Part shown: positions 40,652 to 50,450 of the stretch, in pieces
Position numbering within the stretch: position 1 is the first letter of the stretch
Layout of the letters: each line of letters opens with the position of its first letter
Assembly (NCBI RefSeq): GCF_035920345.1
Contig: NZ_CP109149.1
Location: 434,001 to 498,000, forward strand
Length of the DNA: 64,000 nt
Direction: 5' to 3'
From: Nocardia vinacea
GTDB taxonomy: Bacteria > Actinomycetota > Actinomycetes > Mycobacteriales > Mycobacteriaceae
Program-made: the position numbers and the translations under genes
Notes under the pieces: generated by a model
The model's input: only the letters and a program-made list of their open reading frames with translations
What the model was told of the DNA's origin: nothing
Databases searched by the model: none

Positions 40652-43600
40652 CCGACGACGATCCGCTGCGCACACGCCGTGAGGTGGCAACGCCCGCCAC
40701 GGCGGACTTGGCTGCGGTCGGTTTCGAGGATGCGGTTGAGATCGGCCGCGGTGGTTTCGGGGTGGTGTATCGCTGCCGGCAGGTCGCCCTGGACCGGACG
40801 GTGGCGGTGAAGGTGTTGACCGCGGAATTGGACGAAGACAATCGGGCACGGTTTGTCCGGGAGCAGCGGGCGATGGGCCGCTTGACCGGGCACCCGAATA
40901 TCGTCACCGTGCTGGAGGCCGGCGCTACCGCCGGCGGACGTCCCTATCTCGTGATGCCTTATCACCGGCTGGATTCCCTGGAGGTGTGGATCCGCCGACG
41001 CGGTCCGCTTCCGCTGGAGAAGGTGTTGCGGATGGGGGTGAAGATCGCCGGCGCACTGGAGCTCGCGCATGGTCTCGGCATCGTGCATCGGGATGTGAAA
41101 CCGGGAAATATCCTGCTCACCGACTTCGGTGAGCCGGCTTTGACCGATTTCGGGATTGCCCACGTCGCCGGCGGATTTCGAACGGCCGAAGGCATCGTCA
41201 CCGGATCACCGGCATTCACTGCCCCAGAGGTGCTGGATGGGGACGGGCCGACGGCGGCCGCGGATGTGTACGGGCTCGGCGCGACCCTGTTCTGCGCGTT
41301 GACCGGCCATGCCGCGTTCCAGCGTCGCAGTGGTGAGAACGTGGTGGCACAGTTTCTGCGGATCACCAGCCAACCGATGCCGGACCTCCGGGACAGTGGC
41401 ATCCCCGACGACGTGTCGGCGTTGGTGGAAACCGCGATGAGCCGCGATCCTCACGAACGCCCTTCTGCGGCGGGGCTGGGTGAGAGCATTCGACAGGCGC
41501 AGCAGCGCCACGGCTTCTCGGTCGGTGAGACGGGCCGACAGGACGATTCGATTCTCGAGCGTCGGCACCGGGATCCACCAACGCGGGGACGGCGCCCGCT
41601 GCCGGCGGCGGGCACCGTGGACAGTGGTGGCAATCTGCCGCTCGAGCTGACCAGTTTTGTCGGCCGACGCACCGAGCTGTCGGCGGTAAAGAATCTGCTG
41701 TCCACGTCCCGGCTGGTCACGTTTACCGGAGTCGGGGGTGTCGGCAAGACGCGGCTGGCGCTGCGGGCCGCGTCGCAAGCGCAGCGGGATTTCGCCGACG
41801 GGGTGTGGTTGGTCGAACTGGCCGAAGTATCCGATGCCGCGCTCCTGGTCGATGTCGTGGCGGCCACCCTGGGGTTGCGGGACGAGGCGCCCGGTCGTTT
41901 GCGCGATGTTCTGGTCAAGTTTCTGGGCTCGCGGCAAATATTGCTCGTTCTGGACAACTGTGAGCACATGGTGGAAGCCGTGGCGAAGTTGAGCGAGGCG
42001 TTGCTGCGGACCTGCCCGGAGCTGCGGATTCTCGCCACCAGCCGGGAAGCGTTGAATATCGAGGGGGAGGCGGTGCTGCGGGTGTCACCGTTGACGGTCC
42101 CGGATCAGGACCGGGATCCGACGCTGACGGGGCTGCCCCGTTTCGACGCGGTGACGCTGTTCGCCGACCGTGCCGCAGCAGCAGTGCCGGGCTTCGAACT
42201 CGACGAGAACAACAAGGCCGCCGTGACCCGGATTTGCGCCCGGCTGGATGGGTTGCCGCTGGCGATCGAACTGGCGGCGGCTCGGATGCGCGCGATGTCA
42301 CCCGAGCAGGTTCTGCAACGCCTCGATGATCGGTTCGCGCTGCTAACCCGTGGCAGTCGTACCGCGCCGACCCGGCAGCAGACGCTGCGATGGTGTGTCG
42401 ACTGGGGCTACGAGTTGTGTACCCCGGCCGAACAGCGGCTGTGGGCCCGGTTGTCGGTGTTCGCCGTGAGTTGCGAACTCGACGCCGTAGAACAGGTATG
42501 CGGTGTCGGCCTGGCACCGCACAGTCCGCTCGATGTGCTGTCCTCCCTGGTGGACAAGTCGATTCTGATCCGGGAGGAATCGCACACCATCGTGCGTTTC
42601 CGAATGCTCGAGACAATGCGTGACTACGGTCGGCAAAGGCTGCGGGAGTCCGGCGAAGACACCGAGCTGCGCCGACGGCACCGCGACTGGTACCAAAAAC
42701 TGGCGCTGGACGCCCAAGCCGGGTGGATCAGCGACCGGCAGTCCTACTGGATCACCCGCCTCGAGCGCGAGCTACCCAACCTGCGTGACGCGCTCGAATC
42801 CTGCCTTTCCGAGGACACCGATGAGGCGGCCGAAGCTGGGCTGCGAACCGCCGCCGCGCTGCACGAATTCTGGGTCCTTCGCGGAATGTACGGGGAAGGC
42901 CGAACCTGGCTCGACCGCGTTCTCGCCCACCCCGGCGCGCAATCGATACCCGACCGCATCAGTGCGCTACGCGCCGCATGCGAGGTTGCCGCGCCACATG
43001 GGGATTTCCAAGCTGCCGCCGCCCTTCTCGAGGAGGGGCGACTGCTCGCCCAACAGGCATCTACCCCCGCCATCCAAGGACAGCTCGCCTACGCTGCCGG
43101 CCTCATTGCACTCGCCAGCGGCGCAGCGGCTGACGCCTCCCCCGCCCTGGAACGATCTGTCGAGCTGCTCGGCTCGAACCAGACCGGAGAGCTCTACATC
43201 AGTTCTCTGACGATCCTCGCCTGGTCATACGAACTGCGCGGCCAGATGACCCGAGCGACCGAGCACTACCGCCGATTACTTTCCATCACCGAAGCGCAGG
43301 GCGAATTGCTCTATCGTTCTGCCGCGTTGCGTGGCTTGGGCGTTTCCGCATGGCTGCAAGGCGAACGAGACCGTGCCCAACGGTTGCTCGAGGCGGCATT
43401 GCGAATCAACCGACGGCCGAATAGTCCGGTGTTCACCGCGTTCAGCCTCGAGGCGCTGGCCTGGACTACCGTCGACAAGGGCGACGCCCAGCGCGCGGCC
43501 GTGCTGATGGGGGCAGCCCAGGGAAAATGGCTGGTGGGTAGCAGTGTGCGGGCCGTCCTGCGGAACATGTCGCGCTTTCACGAGGAATGCGAGCGGACGA

Positions 43601-43926
43601 CGCGTCAAACCCTCGGCACTCGCAGATTCGATGCGGCCGTTAAGCAAGGGCGGGATATGGGTATGGATGCCGCTATCGCATACGCGCTCGGGGAACAACC
43701 CACCGATGCGGCCCCCGCGTCGGGTGCCTCCGCGAAATTGACCAAACGTGAGCGGCAGGTCGCCGAGCTCGTCGCCCAAGGACTCAGCAACAAGCAGATC
43801 GCCGCCGAGTTGGTGATCGCACAACGAACGGCCGAAGGTCACGTCGAACACATCCTGACCAAGCTCGGATTCAACTCCCGCGCTCAGATCGCGGCCTGGA
43901 CAGCGGACCAAACCAAACAACACTGA
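40648..43926 (+). CDS. pknK: PknK-like Ser/Thr kinase fused to ATPase-LuxR regulator
   Basis: A 1092-residue multidomain regulator. The kinase domain (about 25-285) has the Gly loop 'GRGGFGVVY' (from G33), ATP lysine K55, 'HRDVKPGN' (147-154), 'DFG' (167-169) and 'APE'. Next comes an AAA/NB-ARC-like ATPase with 'FTGVGGVGKTRLALRAA' (Walker A, about 361) and 'QILLVLDNCEH' (Walker B), followed by helical TPR-like repeats, and a C-terminal LuxR helix-turn-helix 'LTKRERQVAELVAQGLSNKQIAAELVIAQRTAEGHVEHIL'. This is the layout of mycobacterial PknK (about 1100 residues), which couples phosphorylation to control of metabolic operons. It is preceded by an overlapping leader ORF. The aldehyde dehydrogenase at 44370 is a possible target. 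Confidence 0.9.
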   Translation: MTDDDPLRTRREVATPATADLAAVGFEDAVEIGRGGFGVVYRCRQVALDRTVAVKVLTAELDEDNRARFVREQRAMGRLTGHPNIVTVLEAGATAGGRPYLVMPYHRLDSLEVWIRRRGPLPLEKVLRMGVKIAGALELAHGLGIVHRDVKPGNILLTDFGEPALTDFGIAHVAGGFRTAEGIVTGSPAFTAPEVLDGDGPTAAADVYGLGATLFCALTGHAAFQRRSGENVVAQFLRITSQPMPDLRDSGIPDDVSALVETAMSRDPHERPSAAGLGESIRQAQQRHGFSVGETGRQDDSILERRHRDPPTRGRRPLPAAGTVDSGGNLPLELTSFVGRRTELSAVKNLLSTSRLVTFTGVGGVGKTRLALRAASQAQRDFADGVWLVELAEVSDAALLVDVVAATLGLRDEAPGRLRDVLVKFLGSRQILLVLDNCEHMVEAVAKLSEALLRTCPELRILATSREALNIEGEAVLRVSPLTVPDQDRDPTLTGLPRFDAVTLFADRAAAAVPGFELDENNKAAVTRICARLDGLPLAIELAAARMRAMSPEQVLQRLDDRFALLTRGSRTAPTRQQTLRWCVDWGYELCTPAEQRLWARLSVFAVSCELDAVEQVCGVGLAPHSPLDVLSSLVDKSILIREESHTIVRFRMLETMRDYGRQRLRESGEDTELRRRHRDWYQKLALDAQAGWISDRQSYWITRLERELPNLRDALESCLSEDTDEAAEAGLRTAAALHEFWVLRGMYGEGRTWLDRVLAHPGAQSIPDRISALRAACEVAAPHGDFQAAAALLEEGRLLAQQASTPAIQGQLAYAAGLIALASGAAADASPALERSVELLGSNQTGELYISSLTILAWSYELRGQMTRATEHYRRLLSITEAQGELLYRSAALRGLGVSAWLQGERDRAQRLLEAALRINRRPNSPVFTAFSLEALAWTTVDKGDAQRAAVLMGAAQGKWLVGSSVRAVLRNMSRFHEECERTTRQTLGTRRFDAAVKQGRDMGMDAAIAYALGEQPTDAAPASGASAKLTKRERQVAELVAQGLSNKQIAAELVIAQRTAEGHVEHILTKLGFNSRAQIAAWTADQTKQH

Positions 43927-44369
43927 TCGGCTGACGTGGGCCATCCACGGTCCCGCTTCTGTCCGGACCAGGGATCGTCCAGTGGAAACGGTCAGTGCGG
44001 ACCACGGCAACCCGTCGCCCTCCGAGCATGCACCGGATATCCAGTCCAGCGCCCCCAGGACGTGACGGTCGCTGACGCGCCCGCGAGTCCCCCGTCAGAC
44101 CCACCTGCGACACCGTCCACACGAACGAACGATCAGCGGCTACCGTGCTGGACGCCATCTGGTTAAGCGCGTAACCTTGCGCGCATACAACGACCACGAG
44201 ACCTTCACCTCGGAGACGCAGGGCCCATGTCGAACCAACTGTCGGCGCTGGCCCAAGTCCTGCGGCACGCGGCCAGATTCTTCCTGTGCTTGCACAACAA
44301 CGGGTTCTCAACAACTGAAGGCATCGCGCTTCTCCGTGTCGGAGCGGCTCGGCGAAAGGATTAGGAACA
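43927..44369. other. Intergenic region
   Basis: About 440 bp between the PknK-like gene and the aldehyde dehydrogenase. It includes a short inverted sequence GCGCGTAACCTTGCGCGC near 44167 but no gene I can support. The aldehyde dehydrogenase promoter is expected here. Confidence 0.4.
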
Positions 44370-45818
44370 TTGAGTAGCACGATCGACGTCGATCCTGCGG
44401 TCGAAAGCCCTAGCTCGGGGATCATCCCGGTCTTCGACCCGTCCACCGAGCAGCTGATCGCGGAGGTCGTCGATTCCGACCAGGCGACCGTCGACGCTGC
44501 GGTGGCCCGGGCACGCGAAACATTCGAGTCGGGTGTCTGGCGCAAGCTGCCCGCCGCGCACCGCGCGGAGGTGCTCTTCCGCGCTGCGGACATCATCAGG
44601 GCCCGCACCGACGAGCTCGCTGAGATCGAGGCCCGTGACAATGGCATGAACGCGATGGCCGCGCGTCAGATCATCAAGGTGTCGCTCGAGATGCTGGTGT
44701 ACTACGCCGGCTGGGTCGGCAAGATCCACGGCGAGTCGAGCAATCTCGTGTCCGACGGACTACTCGGCCACTTCGAGAACTACCACACCTTCACTCAGCT
44801 CGAGCCGGTCGGCGTCGTCGGCCTCATCATCCCCTGGAACGGGCCGTTCTTCATCGCGATGCTCAAGGTCGCGCCCGCCCTCGCGGCGGGCTGCAGCGCT
44901 GTCCTCAAGCCCGCCGAGGAGACGCCGCTCACCGCGCTGAAGCTGGAGGGGATCTTTCGCGAGGCCGGTCTGCCCGACGGCGTCCTGAATGTCATCACCG
45001 GCTACGGCGAGACCACAGGTGCGGCGCTCACCGCGCACCCGGACGTCGACAAGATCGCGTTCACCGGGTCGACGGAGGTCGGACGGCTGATCGTCAAGGC
45101 GGCCGCCGGCAACCTCAAGCGCCTGACGCTCGAGCTCGGCGGCAAGTCACCGCTGATCATGTTCGACGACGCCGATCTCGACAAGGCGATCATGGGGGCC
45201 GGCATGGGCCTGCTCGCCGGCTCGGGCCAGAACTGCTCCTGCACCTCGCGCATCTACGTTCAGCGCGGCATCTACGAACAGGTCGTGGACGGTCTCGCCG
45301 CCTTCGCCAAGATGCTGCCGATGGGCGGCAGCGATGATCCCAACTCGGTCCTCGGACCGCTGATCAGCGAGAAGCAGCGCCAGCGCGTGGAAGGCATCGT
45401 GAACGACGGCGTGGCCGGCGGCGCGCAGGTGGTGACCGGCGGCCAGGTGATGGACCGTCGCGGCTACTTCTATGAGGCGACGATCGTCACCGGCACCACG
45501 CCCGACATGCGTCTCATCCGCGAGGAGATTTTCGGGCCGGTCGGCTCGGTGATCCCGTTCGACGACGAGGACGAGGTGATTGCCGCCGCGAACGACACGG
45601 AGTACGGGCTCGCCGGCTCCATCTGGACCGAAAACCTCGGCCGCGCCCATCGCGTCGTGAACGAGCTCCGCGCCGGCCAGATCTGGGTGAACTCCGCGCT
45701 CGCGGCGGACCCCTCGATGCCGATCTGCGGCCATAAGCAGTCGGGTTGGGGCGGCGAGCGTGGCAAGAAGGGCATCGAGTCCTACTTCAACACCAAGTCG
45801 GTCTACATCGGCCACTGA
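44370..45818 (+). CDS. NAD(P)-dependent aldehyde dehydrogenase
   Basis: A 482-residue ALDH superfamily enzyme. 'GVVGLIIPWNGPFFIAMLKVAPALAAGCSAVLKPAEETPL', 'IAFTGSTEVGRLIV', the base in 'LTLELGGKSPLIMF', catalytic C289 in 'GSGQNCSCTSRIYV', 'EEIFGPVGSVIPFDDEDE' and 'ICGHKQSGWGGERGKKGIESY' are all intact. It is related to betaine/phenylacetaldehyde-type dehydrogenases of catabolic clusters. It starts at TTG 44370 after 'aaaggattaggaaca'. Codon choice is more uniform (GC-ending) than in the neighbouring broken genes. No alcohol dehydrogenase partner is adjacent; the substrate is unknown. Confidence 0.87.
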   Translation: MSSTIDVDPAVESPSSGIIPVFDPSTEQLIAEVVDSDQATVDAAVARARETFESGVWRKLPAAHRAEVLFRAADIIRARTDELAEIEARDNGMNAMAARQIIKVSLEMLVYYAGWVGKIHGESSNLVSDGLLGHFENYHTFTQLEPVGVVGLIIPWNGPFFIAMLKVAPALAAGCSAVLKPAEETPLTALKLEGIFREAGLPDGVLNVITGYGETTGAALTAHPDVDKIAFTGSTEVGRLIVKAAAGNLKRLTLELGGKSPLIMFDDADLDKAIMGAGMGLLAGSGQNCSCTSRIYVQRGIYEQVVDGLAAFAKMLPMGGSDDPNSVLGPLISEKQRQRVEGIVNDGVAGGAQVVTGGQVMDRRGYFYEATIVTGTTPDMRLIREEIFGPVGSVIPFDDEDEVIAAANDTEYGLAGSIWTENLGRAHRVVNELRAGQIWVNSALAADPSMPICGHKQSGWGGERGKKGIESYFNTKSVYIGH

Positions 45819-45956
45819 GCGGTGCAGTGCCACAGCCTGGTGGCGACGTCATGGTCGTGAGGGGCGAAAAGAGCTGTGGGACAACGCTCTTCGAGTACTT
45901 CGAAGGGCTCGCCGCCCCGGTTCGGGTCGTACCCGGACCGGGGTGGCGGCATCGAG

Positions 45957-46328
45957 CCGCTGAATCGGCGTCGTCATGAACGGCGCTGTCGTTGCCGTCA
46001 CATCACGCCATTCGATGAGCTGACCGGGACTCAATGTGTCGAGGTTGTCGGGCCAGGCGTCGAAGGTCGGATCCCCGGACGGTAGCGGTAACACCGCATG
46101 CCACAACGACGACTGCGCCTCACCGGCGGGCTGCTGCGGTGCCGGGTCGAGCGCCGGCGCCGGGATGGTGTTGTCGATCCATCCTTGCAGTGGGGAGGGG
46201 GCCGAAATCCCGGGTATCGGCGATACCGGGGGACCGCCGGCTGGACCCTCGTCGGCTCGGGCGGGCTGCTCGCCCAGCAACACGCAGCCGACCAACACTG
46301 TGACGACAACTGCTGAAAGCGATCTCAC
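45957..46328 (-). pseudogene. N-terminal remnant of a secreted lipase
   Basis: From ATG 46328 the frame has a signal peptide ('MRSLSAVVVTVLVGCVLLG', cleavage near 'PARADE') and then 'PTFDAWPDNLDTLSPGQLIE' and 'WRDVTATTAPFMTTPIQR', the start of actinobacterial secretory triacylglycerol lipases. At about 45957 similarity stops, and the frame runs on in Arg/Ser-rich nonsense to 45849. The catalytic domain is missing, apparently by deletion. Confidence 0.65.
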
Positions 46329-47384
46329 AAAATCTCATCCTCGATTCGAGCGATCTTGTGAGAAGTATCAACCGCCAACCCGCCTGCTTTGCACCTCGTT
46401 TCCAAGGTCTAGGACAGCGCATAGTTTAAGGTTCACTCGAATTGTGGTGGACACCAATCCTGTTGCATTCCAATGGATTACATCGTCCGCATGGGTCGCT
46501 GGAGTAGTGTGCTCGTCACTGTATCGGCGGCCGGTACACGGTCGGCTTCCAATCCAACGGCAGTGCGGCCCCGAAGCCGAAGCGGCACGCGTCACCGGCG
46601 CCGGATCTTACGATGACGACCGAGACCGCCTGGGGTGCAACCAAATCGGTTTGCAGCGCTTGTAGGCCGCGAACTTGCGTTCGTTCCCAGTGGGTCCTCC
46701 CATGAGAACGACGTCGCGATCGCGCAAGCCGGTCTGAACGCCTTGACCGCATAGCACGACGCTTACAAGTGCTGATCGGCGGTTTGCGGAGGAGCCGAGT
46801 GGCGCGGTAGCTGCTGATCTCCTTCGCCAGGGTTTCGGTAAGCGGCTGCTCACCGAAACCCTGGCGGCCCAACCGGACGGAAAGGCGTACGCACGGATGA
46901 CACCGCGGAGGCAATGGTGACCGCCGTACCGGTTCCCGTCGCACGCCTCCAGGCCACTTGGGTGGATCTGGTCCGGCGGGTGACCCAACCGAATGCGACG
47001 GTTGATGCTCGGAGCGACCGGCCAGGGCTTCGGTGATCGTGCCATCTCCTGATGGGGACGGACCGGGCTCGGTCTGGCTACCGCGTGGATATGCTCCAAT
47101 TCCGCTGCGGTTCTGGAGATTTCATCGGCTACTCCTCATGCCGCATATCGCTTGTCCACCAGCTCATTTGGGGCGGGCTATCGGGAACGTCCGCTCATGC
47201 CGATGAGCGTGCTATCCGGCGTGGCCGCAAGTGATCTGGGGCCGGTGCGGCTGTGCGGTGAAGGCTGAGTTGTCGCCAGGTGGTGCGCAACCAGTGACAG
47301 AACCGATTCGGTCTGCTCGGGATGCCGACACCACCGGCTACCGTTTCCGATGCTGCGGGATGTCGGGGCGGTTTGCTCGCGGGG
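46329..47384. other. Gene-poor stretch of about 1 kb
   Basis: No frame here has a recognisable domain or a good start site on either strand. Base composition is more mixed than in the neighbouring genes. It lies between a truncated lipase and a SMI1/KNR4 gene, so it may be degraded mobile or toxin-related DNA, but nothing in it is identifiable. Confidence 0.45.
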
Positions 47385-48710
47385 TCAGCGGCCACTGCGC
47401 GGTTTACTCAACAACGCGCGGCCGCGTTCCGGGGTGAGGCTGCACGCCAGAACGGGGTCGGCGAGCAGCGCGATCGGGGCGATGTGATCTGGAGTGCGGG
47501 GCTGCCAATGCGTCATCGCGGTCTCGAGCGCATGCCACAGTGCCGTTGGGTCGGAGTGGTGTTGCGCGAGCGCGTTTCGCACCGCGGTGTCGAATGCCTG
47601 GTTTCCGTAGGTGAGCCGGTAGCCGGGCTGCTGTACCCGCGCTCGGTGCTCGTCGATGGCACGTCCGATCTCGAGTCCGGGGTCGTTTTGTGTGATTTCG
47701 AGGATCTGGGCAACTTCGAGCGCGGAGTACTGCGAGTGCTCATCGTCGGCGTGTTGCTGGGCGCGTTCGAGTGCTACGCGGTGCCCGGTACGTGCGCGGT
47801 CTGCCAGGTACTGGGCATTTTCGAGCGCGGAGCCATACCAGGGTTCTTTATGTGCGTGTTGCAGGAACATGCACGGCAGGAACTCTTCGGTGAACAGTGA
47901 ACCGGTGAAGAATCCGTCCGGGACGGGCGCCGGAGGTAGCAGATGTGAAAGAAGCCGGGAGGCCTCGTACGGGGAGGAGGTGGCGAGGAACATCTGGAGC
48001 TGGACTCGTAAGACTGTGGCGCGTGGCTGGCCGAAATGTTGGGCTTTTTCCAGGGCCACCATGGCTGTGTCGATGTCCCCGGAAAGAGCCTCGCCCCGAG
48101 CCTGTTCCACCGCCAGATCCCAGCTGTCACGAGTCTTGCCCGCCGGCTGACGTATTTGATGAAAGCCTTGGTATAGCGATTCTATGAGGGCAGTGAACGA
48201 CGGATATCGCCGCGGAAACTCAGCCCAGGAAAACACGCTGTAGGCGGCCCACTCGCCGTTCTCGTCACGGTCGGCCGGGTCGAGGAACAGGACCCCGGCG
48301 TCGGCGTGAAGCGAGATCAGTAGCCCGCGACTGAACGGGTTACCCGGCGCGTCGACCGGAGCCTCGGTGACCAGTTCGGCCCACGACTCCCAGGCCGGTT
48401 CGAGGTCACGCAGCCATCCCAGATTGGTGGTGTCACGCATCTTCCACACGAATTCCCCGGCATGGCGCCATCCATCGGTGGTCAGCAGGAAGCTGCGATA
48501 CGAGGGCGGCAACCTCAGACCGAGGCGCTGTTCGACCGCTGCGACGTCGGCCTCGGCGGCCGGGGCGTAGCCGAGCCAGCGCTGCTGCACCACCTCGGGC
48601 TCCAGGTCACCGGGATCACTGGCGGTGATCCGTTCCTCGCTCCACAGCTCCAGCCACGGTCTCCAGTTCATTCCATGAACGCTACGAATAGCCTCCGACA
48701 AGTTCGGCAT
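47385..48710 (-). CDS. SMI1/KNR4 (SUKH)-domain protein
   Basis: Up to 441 residues. The N-terminal SUKH domain is plain: 'DVAAVEQRLGLRLPPSYRSFLLTTDGWRH', then 'WSEERI' and a 'GLLISLHADAGVLFLDP' core. The second half is helical and may form TPR-like pairs. SUKH proteins are commonly immunity proteins against contact-dependent or secreted toxins, but no toxin gene is present. ATG 48710 is the upstream start; ATG 48671 is also possible and has GGAGG further upstream. Confidence 0.78.
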   Translation of the reverse strand: MPNLSEAIRSVHGMNWRPWLELWSEERITASDPGDLEPEVVQQRWLGYAPAAEADVAAVEQRLGLRLPPSYRSFLLTTDGWRHAGEFVWKMRDTTNLGWLRDLEPAWESWAELVTEAPVDAPGNPFSRGLLISLHADAGVLFLDPADRDENGEWAAYSVFSWAEFPRRYPSFTALIESLYQGFHQIRQPAGKTRDSWDLAVEQARGEALSGDIDTAMVALEKAQHFGQPRATVLRVQLQMFLATSSPYEASRLLSHLLPPAPVPDGFFTGSLFTEEFLPCMFLQHAHKEPWYGSALENAQYLADRARTGHRVALERAQQHADDEHSQYSALEVAQILEITQNDPGLEIGRAIDEHRARVQQPGYRLTYGNQAFDTAVRNALAQHHSDPTALWHALETAMTHWQPRTPDHIAPIALLADPVLACSLTPERGRALLSKPRSGR

Positions 48711-48820
48711 GCGTGCAGGCCGAGATCGTGGTGAGAGGAGCTACTGGTCCTGCTTCGACATGTCCGCACATGCCGCATGGCGCGTGGTTCGAAACGGCCG
48801 CGCAGCACGTCCGAAGACCA

Positions 48821-48867
48821 ACGGGCCGAGACCATCTCGGCATCAGCGGCGCACTGACATGCCGATT
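48821..48867. repeat. Dispersed 47-bp repeat, copy A
   Basis: It matches 60861-60906 over about 47 bp: 'acgggccgagac', then 'atctcg', then 'cactgacatgccgatt' in the same order, with changes in the middle. In this copy GCCGAGA-cca-TCTCGGC forms a hairpin, and CGATTAG...CTAATCG follows at 48863-48888. Confidence 0.65.
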
Positions 48868-49001
48868 AGCGGATCATTCGCCTAATCGACCCGAGCGACG
48901 GCCGCTAGGTGCGCCGTCTCGTCTTCGACCCGCTGACGGCCACGTAACGCCGCCACACACCGGGGGAATCTTCGTGGCTATCGCCGGGATCGACCTGAGG
49001 G

Positions 49002-49388
49002 TCATGCGTGGTCCTCAGGTTTTGGGGCGGCGTCGATCTCGGCCATGTGCTCCTCCGCCCACGCCCGCAGCGCGGCCAGCGGATTTTCCAGGGAGAGCCC
49101 GAGATCGGTAAGGCGATAGTGAACGCGCGGGGGAACGGTGGGTTCGACGCGGCGGGCGACCAGCCCGTCGCGGGACAGGCTTTGCAGCGTCACCGACAGC
49201 ATCTTCTGCGATACGCCGGGCATCCGACGCTGCAGTTCGGCGAAGCGCACCTCGCCGGGCGCGGCCTCGGCGAGCAGTTTCACCACCATGGACACCCATT
49301 TGGTGCCGAGCCGATCCAGAAGCCGACGGGTCGGGCAGCCCTGAGCGAACAGATCCCCGCGCTGGCCTGTGCTGGTTCGGGTAGTCAC
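49002..49388 (-). CDS. HxlR-family transcriptional regulator
   Basis: A 128-residue winged-helix protein: 'GCPTRRLLDRLGTKWVSMVVKLLAEAAPGEVRFAELQRRMPGVSQKMLSVTLQSLSRDGLVARRV' followed by the wing 'RVHYRLTDLGLSL'. The Cys in 'GCP' is the conserved HxlR cysteine. It diverges from the epoxide hydrolase-like gene at 49490 and probably represses it through the inverted repeat between them. Confidence 0.87.
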   Translation of the reverse strand: MTTRTSTGQRGDLFAQGCPTRRLLDRLGTKWVSMVVKLLAEAAPGEVRFAELQRRMPGVSQKMLSVTLQSLSRDGLVARRVEPTVPPRVHYRLTDLGLSLENPLAALRAWAEEHMAEIDAAPKPEDHA

Positions 49389-49437
49389 CTGGAGCTCACC
49401 ACCTGTATCAAAAGTGCCGTCTTGGCAGGCTACCTCA

Positions 49438-49472
49438 GGTTACCTACGGTCAGCTAGTAACTATCGGTAACC
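49438..49472. promoter_or_regulatory. Inverted repeat in the HxlR/hydrolase promoter
   Basis: GGTTACC (49438-49444) and GGTAACC (49466-49472) are perfect 7-bp arms with a 21-bp spacer, in the 101-bp space between the divergent genes; TAGTAACT lies between them. Confidence 0.55.
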
Positions 49473-49489
49473 GGCTAGCGGAGGATCGA

Positions 49490-50338
49490 ATGTCTCACGA
49501 ACTGCCAGATCTCACAGTGCGGATGGTGGCAACCAACGGGATCAAAGCGAACGTGGCGATCGCCGGCACCGGACCGGCAGTCCTGCTGCTGCACGGCTTT
49601 CCGCACACCTGGCAGCTATGGCGCGAGGTGATGGGCCCACTCGTCCGACGACACCGGGTGATCGCGCCGGACCTGCGCGGCCTCGGCGCCAGCACACGAA
49701 CACAGGACGGCTACGACGCGGGCACGCTTGCCACCGACGCCGAGGGGCTGCTCGACGCCCTGGGTGAAACCAGCGCCTCCGTCGTCGCGATCGATGCCGG
49801 TGCTCCGCCGGCGTTCCTACTGGCGATGCGGCGGCCCGGACGAGTCAACCGGCTGGTGCTCATGGAATCGCTGCTGGGCACGCTGCCCGGTGCCGAAACC
49901 TTCCTAGCCGGTGGGCCGCCCTGGTGGTTCGGTTTTCACGCGGTGCCGGGTCTTGCCGAAAAAGTCCTTGCCGGAAACGAATCCGATTACCTCGACTGGT
50001 TTCTTACGACCGGAACCCAGGGCCGCGGCATCCCCGCACAAACCCGCGATGCCTTCGTCGCCGCCTACACCGGCACTGATTCCCTGCGGTGCGCTTTCTC
50101 CTACTATCGGGCGATGCCCACCAGCGCTGAGCAGATCCGGCGGGCTGTCGACACCGCCCGGCTCACCGTGCCGACGATGGCCATCGGATCCCACCCGGTC
50201 GGAACCACACTCGAAAACCAACTCCGTCCGGTCGCCGACACCTTGACCGGGCACTTGATCGAGGACTGTGGTCACATCATCCCCCTCGACCGTCCGGCGA
50301 CGCTGGTGCCGCTGCTCGTCGACTTTCTCGATTCCTGA
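49490..50338 (+). CDS. Epoxide hydrolase-like alpha/beta hydrolase
   Basis: A 282-residue hydrolase with 'LLLHGFPHTWQLW' (HGxP oxyanion motif), an aspartate nucleophile D102 in 'VVAIDAGAPPAFLLAM' and histidine in 'DCGHIIPLDRP'. An aspartate at the nucleophile position with an HGFP motif is the epoxide hydrolase/dehalogenase signature; 'YYRAMP' supplies the tyrosines that open epoxides. It lacks the fluoroacetate-dehalogenase Arg pair seen in the enzyme at 7145. It is divergent from the HxlR regulator. Confidence 0.8.
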   Translation: MSHELPDLTVRMVATNGIKANVAIAGTGPAVLLLHGFPHTWQLWREVMGPLVRRHRVIAPDLRGLGASTRTQDGYDAGTLATDAEGLLDALGETSASVVAIDAGAPPAFLLAMRRPGRVNRLVLMESLLGTLPGAETFLAGGPPWWFGFHAVPGLAEKVLAGNESDYLDWFLTTGTQGRGIPAQTRDAFVAAYTGTDSLRCAFSYYRAMPTSAEQIRRAVDTARLTVPTMAIGSHPVGTTLENQLRPVADTLTGHLIEDCGHIIPLDRPATLVPLLVDFLDS

Positions 50339-50450
50339 AGGGCCAGAACCTGATCTGGCCGTAAGCGAAGTCCCGATATTACGTCCCTACAGCAACGCAC
50401 GATAATGCCGCTGGTCGCGCGGTTGATGCCCGGCCTCGGGTTCGCTCAAC

